DNA from: Rutidosis leptorrhynchoides
Taxonomy: Eukaryota; Streptophyta; Magnoliopsida; Asterales; Asteraceae
Assembly: GCF_046630445.1 (NCBI RefSeq)
Contig: NC_092336.1
Location: 504,137,001-504,201,000, forward strand
Direction: 5' to 3'
DNA: 64,000 nt
The number at the start of each line of letters is the position of its first letter. The first letter of the stretch is position 1. Below are positions 35,944 through 47,858 of the stretch, one piece after another. The notes below the pieces were generated by a model. The model made no database searches and was not told the DNA's origin. It saw only the letters and a program-made list of their open reading frames with translations. The position numbers and the translations under genes were made by a program.

Positions 35944-36627
35944 ATGGATAGACAACCCAATATTTTAAGAGACCTACCCGGAGACATGATTGATGAAATC
36001 TTGTCTAGAGTCGGCCAGAATTCTTCGGCACAACTATTTAAGGCGAGATCAGTTTGTAAGACATTCGAAGAACGTTCCAAGAATGTCTTGGTTTATAAGA
36101 GACTTTCGTTTGAAAGATGGGGGATATCACATTGGGAAACCCATAAGTTACGATGTGTTTACTTTGACGCATATATTGCGGGGAACCCAAATGCTATTTT
36201 ACGCAACGGGTTAAGAAATTATTTTGACTCAATATATCCGAATATTGGACTTCGTGATTTAGAAAAAGCAGCTAACATGCAACATAAAGAAGCATGTTAT
36301 GCTTACGGATTAGTAATGTTCGCTTCTCACCAAAGTGAGAACAAGAACATCGGGCTACAACTATTAAACAAAACGTTTCCACAAGTGACGGAGTCGGTAA
36401 TTGGGGTAAGAAATGAGGTTTTTAGATTATTACGGGACTGTTGGACATTACGTAACCCTCGTCCCTTTGATGATGTTACAACACGCTGTCTTATCAACGG
36501 CCATAACGGTTATGTTGCACAAGACCAAGGATGGGAAGTAGTCCTAGTAAAACCAGAATGCATGACTTGTTTCTGGACGTATGAATTACGTGTCTTTATT
36601 GCCTTTGCTGAACGACTTGTGTACTAG
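35944..36627 (+). CDS. F-box protein carried by retrotransposon A, 227 aa
   Basis: The N-terminus (about residues 7-58) is an F-box: LRDLPGDMIDEILSRVG, then LFKARSVCKTFEE and a YKRLSF segment, the pattern that docks on SKP1 in SCF ubiquitin ligases. The middle (about residues 78-130) has GNPNAILRNGLRNYF and YAYGLVMFAS, a Sel1/TPR-like helical pair. The C-terminus has a CMTC...YELRVF motif. This order is that of the small plant F-box family typified by At2g35280/At1g67623, so the frame is most likely a captured host gene. It lies in sense between ORF1 and gag with its own ATG, a splice-acceptor-like site upstream and a PPT-like site 190 bp downstream. Copy B keeps it open at the same length. 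Its target cannot be read from sequence. Confidence 0.85.
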   Translation: MDRQPNILRDLPGDMIDEILSRVGQNSSAQLFKARSVCKTFEERSKNVLVYKRLSFERWGISHWETHKLRCVYFDAYIAGNPNAILRNGLRNYFDSIYPNIGLRDLEKAANMQHKEACYAYGLVMFASHQSENKNIGLQLLNKTFPQVTESVIGVRNEVFRLLRDCWTLRNPRPFDDVTTRCLINGHNGYVAQDQGWEVVLVKPECMTCFWTYELRVFIAFAERLVY

Positions 36628-36816
36628 CTAGAATTATCTTCACAACTATCTTGTATCAAAGTTATTGTGTGCTATATTTCATGCTTTATGTAAAATAAGC
36701 GGTATTGTAAGTTTGTAAAATATTGTATAAAAGCTTGAACGCGAAATATTATTACAATCAGTTTTTCATATAGAATTGTAGTAGTTGAATTGTATATTAG
36801 CTACTAAGTATGAACT

Positions 36817-36836
36817 TAACGGGTAGGTACTACCCG
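36817..36836 (+). promoter_or_regulatory. Internal PPT-like inverted repeat between F-box and gag
   Basis: ttaacgggtaggtactaccc repeats the terminal polypurine tract of the element (41554-41568) and adds its own complement (cgggta...tacccg). It is present in B and, diverged, in D. It could prime plus strands internally or mark a fusion point. Confidence 0.5.
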
Positions 36837-36968
36837 AATTTAAACTTATAAAACGCTAATATGAAGAAAAAGCTTTTATAAATGAGTTCATATTATGCTA
36901 CGAAATACTATTAACTACTCTTAACATTCTGTATGATTAACTTGTTCCATTTGACTATTTTGAAGGAA

Positions 36969-39593
36969 ATGGCACCGACTACTCGACACACCGTGAATAT
37001 GAATGAAGAGGAATTCCGTACTTTTCTAGCTTCAAACATAGCCGCAGTACAGGCTGCGCTACATACCAACAATAACCTTGGATCTAGCAGTACAGGAAAT
37101 CGTGTAGGATGCACCTACAAAGAATTCACTGCCTGCAAACCTTTGGAATTTGATGGAACCGAAGGACCGATCGGATTGAAACGGTGGACCGAGAAGGTCG
37201 AATCGGTGTTTGCCATAAGTAAGTGTACTGAAGAGGACAAAGTGAAGTACGCTACGCATACCTTCACAGGTTCTGCGTTAACATGGTGGAATACCTATCT
37301 AGAGCAAGTGGGACAAGATGATGCGTACGCACTACCTTGGTCAGCATTCAAGCACTTGATGAACGAGAAGTACCGTCCCAGAACTGAGGTCAATAAGCTC
37401 AAGACAGAACTTAGAGGGTTACGAACCCAAGGATTTGATATTACCACATACGAAAGACGATTCACAGAATTGTGCCTATTGTGTCCGGGAGCATTCGAAG
37501 ATGAGGAAGAGAAGATTGACGCGTTTGTGAAAGGATTACCAGAAAGAATCCAAGAAGATATAAGTTCACACGAGCCCGCCTCCATACAACAGGCATGTAG
37601 AATGGCTCACAAACTCGTGAACCAAATTGAAGAAAGAATTAAAGAACAGACTGCTGAAGAGGCCAATGTGAAGCAAGTCAAAAGAAAGTGGGAGGAAAAT
37701 GGTGATAAGAATCACCAATACAACAACAACAACAATTACAACAATAATCGCAACAATTATCCCAACAATCGCAACATCAATCGCAACTACAACAAACGGC
37801 CCAACAACAACAACAACAACAGCAACTATAACAATCATCCCAACAACAATAATAACCGCAACAACAACAACAATCAGAAGCAGCTATGCCAAAGGTGTGA
37901 AAAGAATCACTCGGGGTTCTGCACCAAATTTTGCAACAAGTGTAAAAGAAATGGTCATAGCGCGGCGAAGTGTGAGGTCTACGGACCAGGGGTTAATAGA
38001 ACGAAAGGAACAAATGGTGTCGGAACGATTAATGGCGGAGCAAGTAGTGTCGGAGCAAGTTATGCCAATGTAGTTTGTTATAAATGTGGAAAACCAGGCC
38101 ACATTATTAGAAATTGCCCGAACCAGGAGAACATGAATGAACAAGGCCGTGGAAGAGTTTTCAATATTAATGCGGCAGAGGCACAGGAAGACCCGGAGCT
38201 TGTTACGGGTACGTTTCTTATTGACAATAAATCTGCTTACGTTTTATTTGATTCGGGTGCGGATAGAAGCTATATGAGTAGAGATTTTTGTGCTAAATTA
38301 AGTTGTCCATTGACGCCTTTGGATAGTAAATTTTTACTCGAATTAGCAAATGGTAAATTAATTTCAGCAGATAATATATGTCGGAATCGAGAAATTAAAC
38401 TGGTTAGCGAAACATTTAAGATTGATTTGATACCAGTAGAGTTAGGGAGTTTTGATGTGATAATCGGTATGGACTGGTTGAAAGAAGTGAAAGCGGAGAT
38501 CGTTTGTTACAAAAATGCAATTCGCATTATACGAGAAAAAGGAAAACCCTTAATGGTGTACGGAGAAAAGGGCAACACGAAGCTACATCTTATTAGTAAT
38601 TTGAAGGCACAAAAACTAATAAGAAAAGGTTGCTATGCTGTTCTAGCACACGTCAAGAAAGTACAAACTGAAGAAAAGAGCATCAATGATGTTCCCGTCG
38701 CAAAAGAATTTCCTGATGTATTTCCGAAAGAATTACCGGGATTACCCCCACATCGATCCGTTGAATTTCAAATAGATCTTGTACCAGGAGCTGCACCAAT
38801 AGCTCGTGCTCCTTACAGACTCGCACCCAGCGAGATGAAAGAACTACAAAGCCAATTACAAGAACTTTTAGAGCGTGGTTTCATTCGACCAAGCACATCA
38901 CCGTGGGGAGCTCCTGTTTTGTTTGTCAAGAAGAAAGATGGTACATTCAGGTTGTGTATCGACTACCGAGAGTTGAACAAACTTACCATCAAGAACCGCT
39001 ACCCACTACCGAGAATCGATGACTTATTTGATCAACTACAAGGCTCGTCTGTTTATTCAAAGATTGACTTACGTTCCGGGTATCATCAAATGCGGGTGAA
39101 AGAAGATGATATTCCAAAGACTGCTTTCAGAACACGTTACGGTCATTACGAGTTTATGGTCATGCCGTTTGGTTTAACTAATGCACCAGCTGTGTTCATG
39201 GACCTTATGAACCGAGTGTGTGGACCATACCTTGACAAGTTTGTCATTGTTTTCATTGATGACATACTTATTTACTCAAAGAATGACCAAGAACACGGTG
39301 AACATTTGAGAAAGGTGTTAGAAGTATTGAGGAAGGAAGAATTGTACGCTAAGTTTTCAAAGTGTGCATTTTGGTTGGAAGAAGTTCAATTCCTCGGTCA
39401 CATAGTGAACAAAGAAGGTATTAAGGTGGATCCGACAAAGATAGAAACTGTTGAAAAGTGGGAAACCCCGAAAACTCCGAAACACATACGCCAGTTTTTA
39501 GGACTAGCTGGTTACTACAGAAGGTTCATCCAAGACTTTTCCAGAATAGCAAAACCCTTGACTGCATTAACGCATAAAGGGAAGAAATTTTAA
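36969..39593 (+). pseudogene. Gag - protease - reverse transcriptase of element A (pol cut by a stop)
   Basis: The start chosen is ATG 36969 (MAPTTRH), conserved in B; an in-frame ATG lies 36 bases upstream. Numbering from that upstream ATG, the domains are: retrotransposon gag (about 60-240, with [10 protein letters not shown] and the [13 protein letters not shown] part); an asparagine-rich linker; cysteine clusters CQRC...CNKC and the CCHC knuckle [14 protein letters not shown] (382-395); aspartic protease DSGA (about 440); RT with [31 protein letters not shown] and the catalytic FIDD (774-777). The frame ends at a TAA (39591-39593) where copy B has a glutamate codon, so it is a point nonsense change between RT and RNase H. 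Gag and pol are in one frame, as in many chromoviruses. Confidence 0.92.
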
Positions 39594-40340
39594 TGGAATG
39601 ATGAACAAGAGAAAGCGTTTCAGTTATTGAAGAAAAAGCTAACTACGGCACCTATATTGTCATTGCCTGAAGGGAATGATGATTTTGTGATTTATTGTGA
39701 CGCATCAAAGCAAGGTCTCGGTTGTGTATTAATGCAACGAACGAAGGTGATTGCTTATGCGTCTAGACAATTGAAGATTCACGAACAAAATTATACGACG
39801 CATGATTTGGAATTAGGCGCAGTTGTTTTTGCATTAAAGACTTGGAGGCACTACTTATATGGGGTCAAAAGTATTATATATACCGACCACAAAAGTCTTC
39901 AACACATATTTAATCAGAAACAACTGAATATGAGGCAGCGTAGGTGGATTGAATTATTGAATGATTACGACTTTGAGATTCGTTACCACCCGGGGAAGGC
40001 AAATGTGGTAGCCGATGCCTTGAGCAGGAAGGACAGAGAACCCATTCGAGTAAAATCTATGAATATAATGATTCATAATAACCTTACTACTCAAATAAAG
40101 GAGGCGCAACAAGGAGTTTTAAAAGAGGGAAATTTAAAGGATGAAATACCCAAAGGATCGGAGAAGCATCTTAATATTCGGGAAGACGGAACCCGGTATA
40201 GGGCTGAAAGGATTTGGGTACCAAAATTTGGAGATATGAGAGAAATGGTACTTAGAGAAGCTCATAAAACCAGATACTCAATCCTGGAACGGGGAAGATG
40301 TACAAGGATCTCAAGAAACATTTTTGGTGGCCGGGTATGA
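39594..40340 (+). pseudogene. RNase H and start of integrase, element A
   Basis: Same frame as gag-pol beyond the stop. RNase H is shown by [42 protein letters not shown], the TDHKSLQ segment and [10 protein letters not shown]. Near 40280 a 4 bp deletion relative to B throws the frame off inside the integrase zinc-binding region and removes a histidine of the HHCC motif. Confidence 0.9.
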
Positions 40341-41533
40341 AAGCCGATGTTGCTAAATACGTAGGAGAATGTTTGACGTGTTCTAAAGTCAAAGCTGAGC
40401 ATCAGAAACCATCAGGTCTACTTCAACAACCCGAAATCCCAGAATGGAAATGGGAAAACATTACCATGGATTTCGTCACTAAATTGCCAAGGACTGCAAG
40501 TGGTTTTGATACTATTTGGGTAATAGTTGATCGTCTCACCAAATCAGCACACTTCCTGCCAATAAGAGAAGATGACAAGATGGAGAAGTTAGCACGACTG
40601 TATTTGAAGGAAGTCATCTCCAGACATGGAATACCAATCTCTATTATCTCTGATAGGGATGGCAGATTTATTTCAAGATTCTGGCAGACATTACAGCAAG
40701 CATTAGGAACTCGTCTAGACATGAGTACTGCCTATCATCCACAAACTGATGGGCAGAGCGAAAGGACGATACAAACGCTTGAAGAAATGCTACGAGCATG
40801 TGTTATTGATTTCGGAAACAGTTGGGATCGACATCTACCGTTAGCAGAATTTTCCTACAACAACAGCTACCATTCAAGCATTGAGATGGCGCCGTTTGAA
40901 GCACTTTATGGTAGAAAGTGCAGGTCTCCGATTTGTTGGAGTGAAGTGGGGGATAGACAGATTACGGGTCCGGAGATTATACAAGAAACTACCGAGAAGA
41001 TCATCCAAATTCAACAACGATTGAAAACCGCCCAAGGTCGACATAAGAGCTACGCTGACATTAAAAGAAAAGATATAGAATTTGAAATTGGAGAGATGGT
41101 CATGCTTAAAGTTGCACCTTGGAAAGGCGTTGTTCGATTTGGTAAACGAGGGAAATTAAATCCAAGGTATATTGGACCATTCAAGATTATTGATCGTGTC
41201 GGACCAGTAGCTTACCGACTTGAGTTACCTCAACAACTCGCGGCTGTACATAACACTTTCCACGTCTCGAATTTGAAGAAATGTTTTGCTAAAGAAGATC
41301 TCACTATTCCGTTAGATGAAATCCAAATCAACGAAAAACTTCAATTCATCGAAGAACCCGTCGAAATAATGGATCGTGAGGTTAAAAGACTTAAGCAAAA
41401 CAAGATACCAATTGTTAAGGTTCGATGGAATGCTCGTAGAGGACCCGAGTTCACCTGGGAGCGTGAAGATCAGATGAAGAAGAAATACCCGCATCTATTT
41501 CCAGAAGATTCGTCAACACCTTCAACAGCTTAA
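40298..41533 (+). pseudogene. Integrase core and chromodomain-like tail, element A
   Basis: This frame continues past the 4 bp deletion. CLTCSK is the cysteine half of the zinc region, and the DDE core shows [16 protein letters not shown] and DGQSER. The GPF/Y-like segment [18 protein letters not shown] follows. The last 50 residues (IMDREVK...[22 protein letters not shown]...KYPHLF) form a chromodomain-like end, which in chromoviruses steers insertion to marked heterochromatin. The stop at 41531 is 35 bases before the 3' LTR. Confidence 0.92.
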
Positions 41534-41553
41534 AATTTCGGGACGAAATTTAT

Positions 41554-41568
41554 TTAACGGGTAGGTAC
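41554..41568 (+). promoter_or_regulatory. Polypurine tract of element A
   Basis: ttaacgggtaggtac directly before the 3' LTR start tgtagtgaccc, preceded by the paired motif aaatttcgggacgaaattt. Confidence 0.75.
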
Positions 41569-44500
41569 TGTAGTGACCCGAACTTTTCCATGTTTATATA
41601 TATTAATTGAGATTGATATTTACATGATTAAATGTTTCCAACATGTTAAGCAATCAAACTTGTTAAGACTTGATTAATTGAAATAGGTTTCATATAGACA
41701 ATTGACCACCCAAGTTGACCGGTGATTCACGAACGTTAAAACTTGTAAAAACTATATGATGACATATATATGGTTATATATATAGTTAACATGATATTAT
41801 GATATGTAAACATATCATTAAGTATATTAACAATGAACTACATATGTAAAAACAAGACTACTAACTTAATGATTTTGAAACGAGACATATATGTAACGAT
41901 TATCGTTGTAACGACATTTAATGTATATATATCATATTAAGAGATATTCGTACATCATAATATCATGATAATATAATAATTTAAAATCTCTTTTGATATT
42001 ATAAACATTGGGTTAACAACCTTTAACAAGATCGTTAACCTAAAGGTTTCAAAACAACATTTACATGTATTGACTAACGATGACTTAACGACTCAGTTAA
42101 AATGTATATACATGTAGTGTTTTAATATGTATTCATACACTTTTGAAAGACTTCAAGACACTTATCAAAATACTTCTACTTAACAAAAATGCTTACAATT
42201 ACATCCTCGTTCAGTTTCATCAACAATTCTACTCGTATGCACCCGTATTCGTACTCGTACAATACACAGCTTTTAGATGTATGTACTATTGGTATATACA
42301 CTCCAATGATCAGCTCTTAGCAGCCCATGTGAGTCACCTAACACATGTGGGAACCATCATTTGGCAACTAGCATGAAATATCTCATAAAATTACAAAAAT
42401 ATGAGTAATCATTCATGACTTATTTACATGAAAACAAAATTACATATCCTTTATATCTAATCCATACACCAACGACCAAAAACACCTACAAACACTTTCA
42501 TTCTTCAATTTTCTTCATCTAATTGATCTCTCTCAAGTTCTATCTTCAAGTTCTAAGTGTTCTTCATAAATTTCAAAAGTTCTAGTTTCATAAAATCAAG
42601 AATACTTTCAAGATTGCTAGCTCACTTCCAATCTTGTAAGGTGATCATCCAACCTCAAGAAATCTTTGTTTCTTACAGTAGGTTATCATTCTAATACAAG
42701 GTAATAATCATATTCAAACTTTGGTTCAATTTCTATAACTATAACAATCTTATTTCAAGTGATGATCTTACTTGAACTTGTTTTCGTGTCATGATTTTGC
42801 TTCAAGAACTTTGAGCCATCCAAGGATCCATTGAAGCTAGATCCATTTTTCTCTTTTCCAGTAGGTTCATCCAAGGAACTTAAGGTAGTAATGATGTTCA
42901 TAACATCATTCGATTCATACATATAAAGCTATCTTATTCGAAGGTTTAAACTTGTAATCACTAGAACATAGTTTAGTTAATTCTAAACTTGTTCGCAAAC
43001 AAAAGTTAATCCTTCTAACTTGACTTTTAAAATCAACTAAACACATGTTCTATATCTATATGATATGCTAACTTAATGATTTAAAACCTGGAAACACGAA
43101 AAACACCGTAAAACCGGATTTACGCCGTCGTAGTAACACCGCGGGCTGTTTTGGGTTAGTTAATTAAAAACTATGATAAACTTTGATTTAAAAGTTGTTA
43201 TTCTGAGAAAATGATTTTTATTATGAACATGAAACTATATCCAAAAATTATGGTTAAACTCAAAGTGGAAGTATGTTTTCTAAAATGGTCATCTAGACGT
43301 CGTTCTTTCGACTGAAATGACTACCTTTACAAAAACGACTTGTAACTTATTTTTCCGACTATAAACCTATACTTTTTCTGTTTAGATTCATAAAATAGAG
43401 TTCAATATGAAACCATAGCAATTTGATTCACTCAAAACGGATTTAAAATGAAGAAGTTATGGGTAAAACAAGATTGGATAATTTTTCTCATTTTAGCTAC
43501 GTGAAAATTGGTAACAAATCTATTCCAACCATAACTTAATCAACTTGTATTGTATATTATGTAATCTTGAGATACCATAGACACGTATACAATGTTTCGA
43601 CCTATCATGTCGACACATCTATATATATTTCGGAACAACCATAGACACTCTATATGTGAATGTTGGAGTTAGCTATACAGGGTTGAGGTTGATTCCAAAA
43701 TATATATAGTTTGAGTTGTGATCAATACTGAGATACGTATACACTGGGTTGTGGATTGATTCAAGATAATATTTATCGATTTATTTCTGTACATCTAACT
43801 GTGGACAACTAGTTGTAGGTTACTAACGAGGACAGCTGACTTAATAAACTTAAAACATCAAAATATATTAAAAGTGTTGTAAATATATTTTGAACATACT
43901 TTGATATATATGTATATATTGTTATAGGTTCGTGAATCAACCAGTGGCCAAGTCTTACTTCCCGACGAAGTAAAAATCTGTGAAAGTGAGTTATAGTCCC
44001 ACTTTTAAAATCTAATATTTTTGGGATGAGAATACATGCAGGTTTTATAAATGATTTACAAAATAGACACAAGTACGTGAAACTACATTCTATGGTTGAA
44101 TTATCGAAATCGAATATGCCCCTTTTTATTAAGTCTGGTAATCTAAGAATTAGGGAACAGACACCCTAATTGACGCGAATCCTAAAGATAGATCTATTGG
44201 GCCTAACAAACCCCATCCAAAGTACCGGATGCTTTAGTACTTCGAAATTTATATCATATCCGAAGGGTGTCCCGGAATGATGGGGATATTCTTATATATG
44301 CATCTTGTTAATGTCGGTTACCAGGTGTTCACCATATGAATGATTTTTATCTCTATGTATGGGATGTGTATTGAAATATGAAATCTTGTGGTATATTATT
44401 ATGATTTGATATATATAGGTTAAACCTATAACTCACCAACATTTTTGTTGACGTTTTAAGCATGTTTATTCTCAGGTGATTATTAAGAGCTTCCGCTGTC

Positions 44501-44818
44501 GCATACTTAAATAAGGACGAGATTTGGAGTCCATGCTTGTATGATATTGTGTAAAAACTGCATTCAAGAAACTTATTTTGTTGTAACATATTTGTATTGT
44601 AAACCATTATGTAATGGTCGTGTGTAAACAGGATATTTTAGATTATCATTATTTGATAATCTACTTAAAGCTTTTTAAACCTTTATTGATGAAATAAAGG
44701 TTATGGTTTGTTTTAAAATGAATGCAGTCTTTGAAAAACGTCTCATATAGAGGTCAAAACCTCGCAACGAAATCAATTAATATGGAACATTTTTAATCAA
44801 TAAGAACGGGACATTTCA
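41569..44818 (+). repeat. Element A 3' LTR
   Basis: 3250 bp, the same length as the 5' LTR. Differences noticed are tgtattgact (42067-42076) for tgtaacgact and one base near 44790. It is followed by the target duplication tataa. Confidence 0.95.
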
Positions 44819-44823
44819 TATAA

Positions 44824-45092
44824 CTCATTGTTAAAATACCTAATGAGATACATACTTATAATAAAAACATGTTAACTATATATATAACCATATATATGTC
44901 ATTGTATAGTTTTTACAAGTTTTAACGTTCGTGAATCACCGGTCAACTTGGGTGGTCAATTGTCTATATGAAACATATTTCAATTAATCAAGTCTTAACA
45001 AGTTTGATTGCTTAACATGTTGGAATCATTTAATCATGTAAATATCAATCTCAATTAATATATATAAACATGGAAAAGTTCGGGTCACTACA
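44824..45092 (-). mobile_element. Solo LTR S, remaining part
   Basis: Completes the LTR interrupted by element A and ends ...gggtcactaca, followed by the ttagg duplication. Confidence 0.9.
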
Positions 45093-45097
45093 TTAGG

Positions 45098-45565
45098 CGG
45101 CAAGGTAGTTCCAAGTTTTTCCAATCGATCAATGTAGCTTTTCATTTTCAAGACATGAGAGCTCACTGATTGACCCTCCTCCATTTTACATGTTTGAAGA
45201 AGCTTATAAGTTTCATATAACTCTTGACTAGCCTGTTTCTGAAACATATTTTTTAGCTCAGTCATCATATCATATGCTGTACAATCTTCCATTTCCTTTT
45301 GGAGGTCAGAAGTCATACTAGCAAGCATGTTTAAAGCTATCTTCTCTTGCTCATCAAACAACTTCTGATAAGCATTCTTTTGAGCAGTAGTAGCTGTCTC
45401 AGGAGGAGCTTCGGGTAAGGGTTCTTCAATTTTTTTCAACTTCCCTTCATATTTGAGAACAATTCTCAGGTTGCGGTACCAATCGAGGAAGTTTGAACCA
45501 TTGAGTTTCTCCTTCTCCAACAAAGAAATGAGGGTGTTTTGGTTTACGTTTTGATTGTTTGACAT
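45098..45565 (-). pseudogene. Copia gag, N-terminal part
   Basis: Starts at the ATG at 45565. The UBN2/retrotransposon-gag pattern is seen in LNGSNFLDWYRNLRIVLK, a helical acidic middle, and LLQTCKMEEGQSVSSHVLKM. The open frame runs on into the solo LTR but the genuine part ends at 45098, where ttagg begins. It rejoins the gag remainder at 28570 in phase. Confidence 0.88.
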
Positions 45566-45861
45566 CTACAAAAGAACAAGGTTCAATTTTAGTATTTTCG
45601 ATATAATACTTTAATAAATTAATTACCCAAGTTTTAATATATTTAAAAACAATTAATTTACGAAAGCCTAAGATCCACATAGAGGTTCCATAACTACATC
45701 TGTTGATCAGCTAGAAGTTATAGAGTCTACTGGTAGGTAGCGAGTACCAATTGCATCACAGGTGCAACTCTTAGATCTTTATGGAACCTTGAGATATGTG
45801 TAGTCAAACAAACCACTATTATCTATTGGCATGTTTGTCCCATCCTTGCCTCGAACTCAGG
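45566..45861 (-). other. Copia 5' leader, truncated by element C
   Basis: Non-coding leader upstream of copia gag, ending ttttgtag just before the ATG. No LTR or PBS is seen before element C begins at 45862, so the copia 5' LTR is displaced beyond the window. Confidence 0.55.
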
Positions 45862-45928
45862 TGTAACAACCCAAACCAATAACCAACCGAACGCGCGAAT
45901 TTTTTATTTTTTTTATATAACAGTAGAG

Positions 45929-45966
45929 TGCGCCACGCGCACCACCTCAGGGTGCGTGGCGCGCAC
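45929..45966. repeat. GC-rich hairpin near one end of LTR C
   Basis: gtgcgccacgcgcacc and ggtgcgtggcgcgcac face each other across six bases. A related hairpin (gtgcgccgagcgcac...ggtgcgctgcgtgcac) is at 47859-47896. Confidence 0.7.
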
Positions 45967-46668
45967 AGGCCCCCAATCAGTTCTGTCCGGTTTTGCAAAT
46001 TTTCAAATAAAGATCTCCCACTTCCCGACATTTTTAGACGAAACGCTTTTCACAACATATTCTAGTATGAAAAACTCATGCGATTCAATCATAAAATGAG
46101 TTTTACAAAAACGGGGCCCACATCAGCCGTTTTACGAGTTTCGTCCAAAACATACAAGTTCGACCATAAAATTTTAAATTCCAAACGACACTATGAGCAT
46201 GGTGTTTGGGTTAAACTACCCAAATCTCGGTCAAACTCCACAAGCTATAACATCCAAAAGCGTCCCCTAACAAACAAGCGGGATCTCTAATCCAATCGAA
46301 TGCCCTTACCCTTGTCAACGCCGGAGCCTATAAAAAGATAAACAACGAGAGGGTAAGCTAAAGCTTAGTGAATGCAATAATTATACACATACATATATAA
46401 TATACCTACTTGCAAACACTCATACACATACCGCATACATGCTAGCAACACAATTAGCTTATCATCAATACGAGGCTACCAACCTCCAATACCACAAGCT
46501 AGCATAACAATCGCATAAATATATATAACTCGAACATTATAATATGCTTTCGCTTACAACACAATAACCATGGTTAACCAATCGTACAAGGGAATGGCGC
46601 TCGCGAAAGGCCATCGGTGTTCATAACATCCGTTAGTGTACTTAACACCTCGTATCACTAAACCCTCG

Positions 46669-46968
46669 GGTGGCATCTTAACACCTCGATACTTCACCCT
46701 GAGTGGCATCTTAACACCTCAATGCTTCACCCTTTATTTTACGGAGTGGCGCCTTAACACCTCGACACTTCACTCCTAGGTGGCATCTTAACACCTCGAT
46801 GCTTCACCCCGAGTGGCATCTTAACACCTCGATGCTTCACTCATCAATTTACTTAGAGTGACATCTTAACACCTCGATGCTTCACCCCGAGTGGCGTCTT
46901 AACACCTCGACACTTCACTTGTCACGTGAAACGTGGTGTCTTAGCACTTCGACACTTCACATCTCACG
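46669..46968. repeat. Tandem repeat of about 32 bp in LTR C
   Basis: About nine imperfect units built on gtggcatcttaacacctcg followed by atgcttcacc, with a few longer spacers. Confidence 0.85.
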
Positions 46969-47858
46969 CTACAACAAATAGATACATTATATACCTACGC
47001 ATATAATTATTCCACTCACCTTGGTGCCTTGAACAATGCAATACCAAAATCCGAAATCGTCAATGGAAAGTACCTATTCCATTAATCACACAACAACAAT
47101 ACAATTAGGGTGGATTTACAAACAAATTCAATTTAACACTTAGTGCAATTTCGACCCATTAGCACTTACTTCCAATTTGACTAAGTCAAATCTCGCCCAA
47201 AACACTCATAATCGCAATCAACTAGTGATTATGTTCTAACACTACATTTTACTCAAAGTTTCATCAACAAAACACTTACTTGCATCATTATGACACAAAA
47301 CCCATTTTGACCAAATCTCAAGTCAAAACACCCATTTGCAAATTTACACCACTAATCACTTATAACCTAAGTTAACTAGTGATTTTAACACCCGAACATG
47401 ATTATCAACTAATCAATTTCATCATCCAACCCAAAACCCACCAACAATGGTTATTAACACCATTTACTAGCTCAATCTCCCAATTATCAACTAGTGGGTT
47501 TACTCAAGAACACCCATTTCGAAACCCCAATTATGAACACTAATCATGCTATGAAAACTTGGAGTTAGAACTTACCAATACTACCACAACGTAGCTGTGA
47601 ACAAGATGAACAACTTTAATACTTGTGACTTCGATCAATTCAAGCTTCTTCTTCTCCAAATGAAACTCTCTCTCTCTCTAAACTCTTTTTCTCACTCTAG
47701 GGTTTGAGGTTGAAGATGAGAGAATGGAGATAAGATTATGGACTTGAAAGAGTCCACCAATCTGCCTTTTGTGGCCTAAAACTGACCCTCAAGTGAAAAG
47801 ACCAATATGCCCTTCATTAAACTCAAAATAGAAAAAGCAGAAAATTGTCGCTGGGACA

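Larger units (their letters stand above)
31732..44818 (+). mobile_element. Element A: complete Ty3/gypsy retrotransposon with F-box cassette, 13.1 kb
   Basis: Two 3250 bp LTRs (31732-34981 and 41569-44818), the duplication tataa on both sides (31727-31731 and 44819-44823), a PBS, a polypurine tract, and the order ORF1 - F-box - gag - protease - RT - RNase H - integrase - chromodomain-like tail. Integrase after RT defines Ty3/gypsy, and the C-terminal domain points to a chromovirus. Only three LTR differences were noticed by eye (near 32234, two bases, and one in the last 35 bases), so the insertion is very young. Pol nevertheless has one in-frame stop (39591) and a 4 bp deletion (about 40280). 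It is inserted in solo LTR S in the opposite orientation. Confidence 0.95.

Noticed and set aside
37566..37838. Valine/isoleucine-rich minus-strand frame opposite gag
   Set aside because: Shadow of the asparagine-rich linker of Gag (AAC/AAT read backwards); the same occurs at 55016-55228.
46610..46970. Possible CRISPR-like array from regular repeats
   Set aside because: Units are imperfect, contiguous and inside a plant LTR; spacers are not unique sequences.
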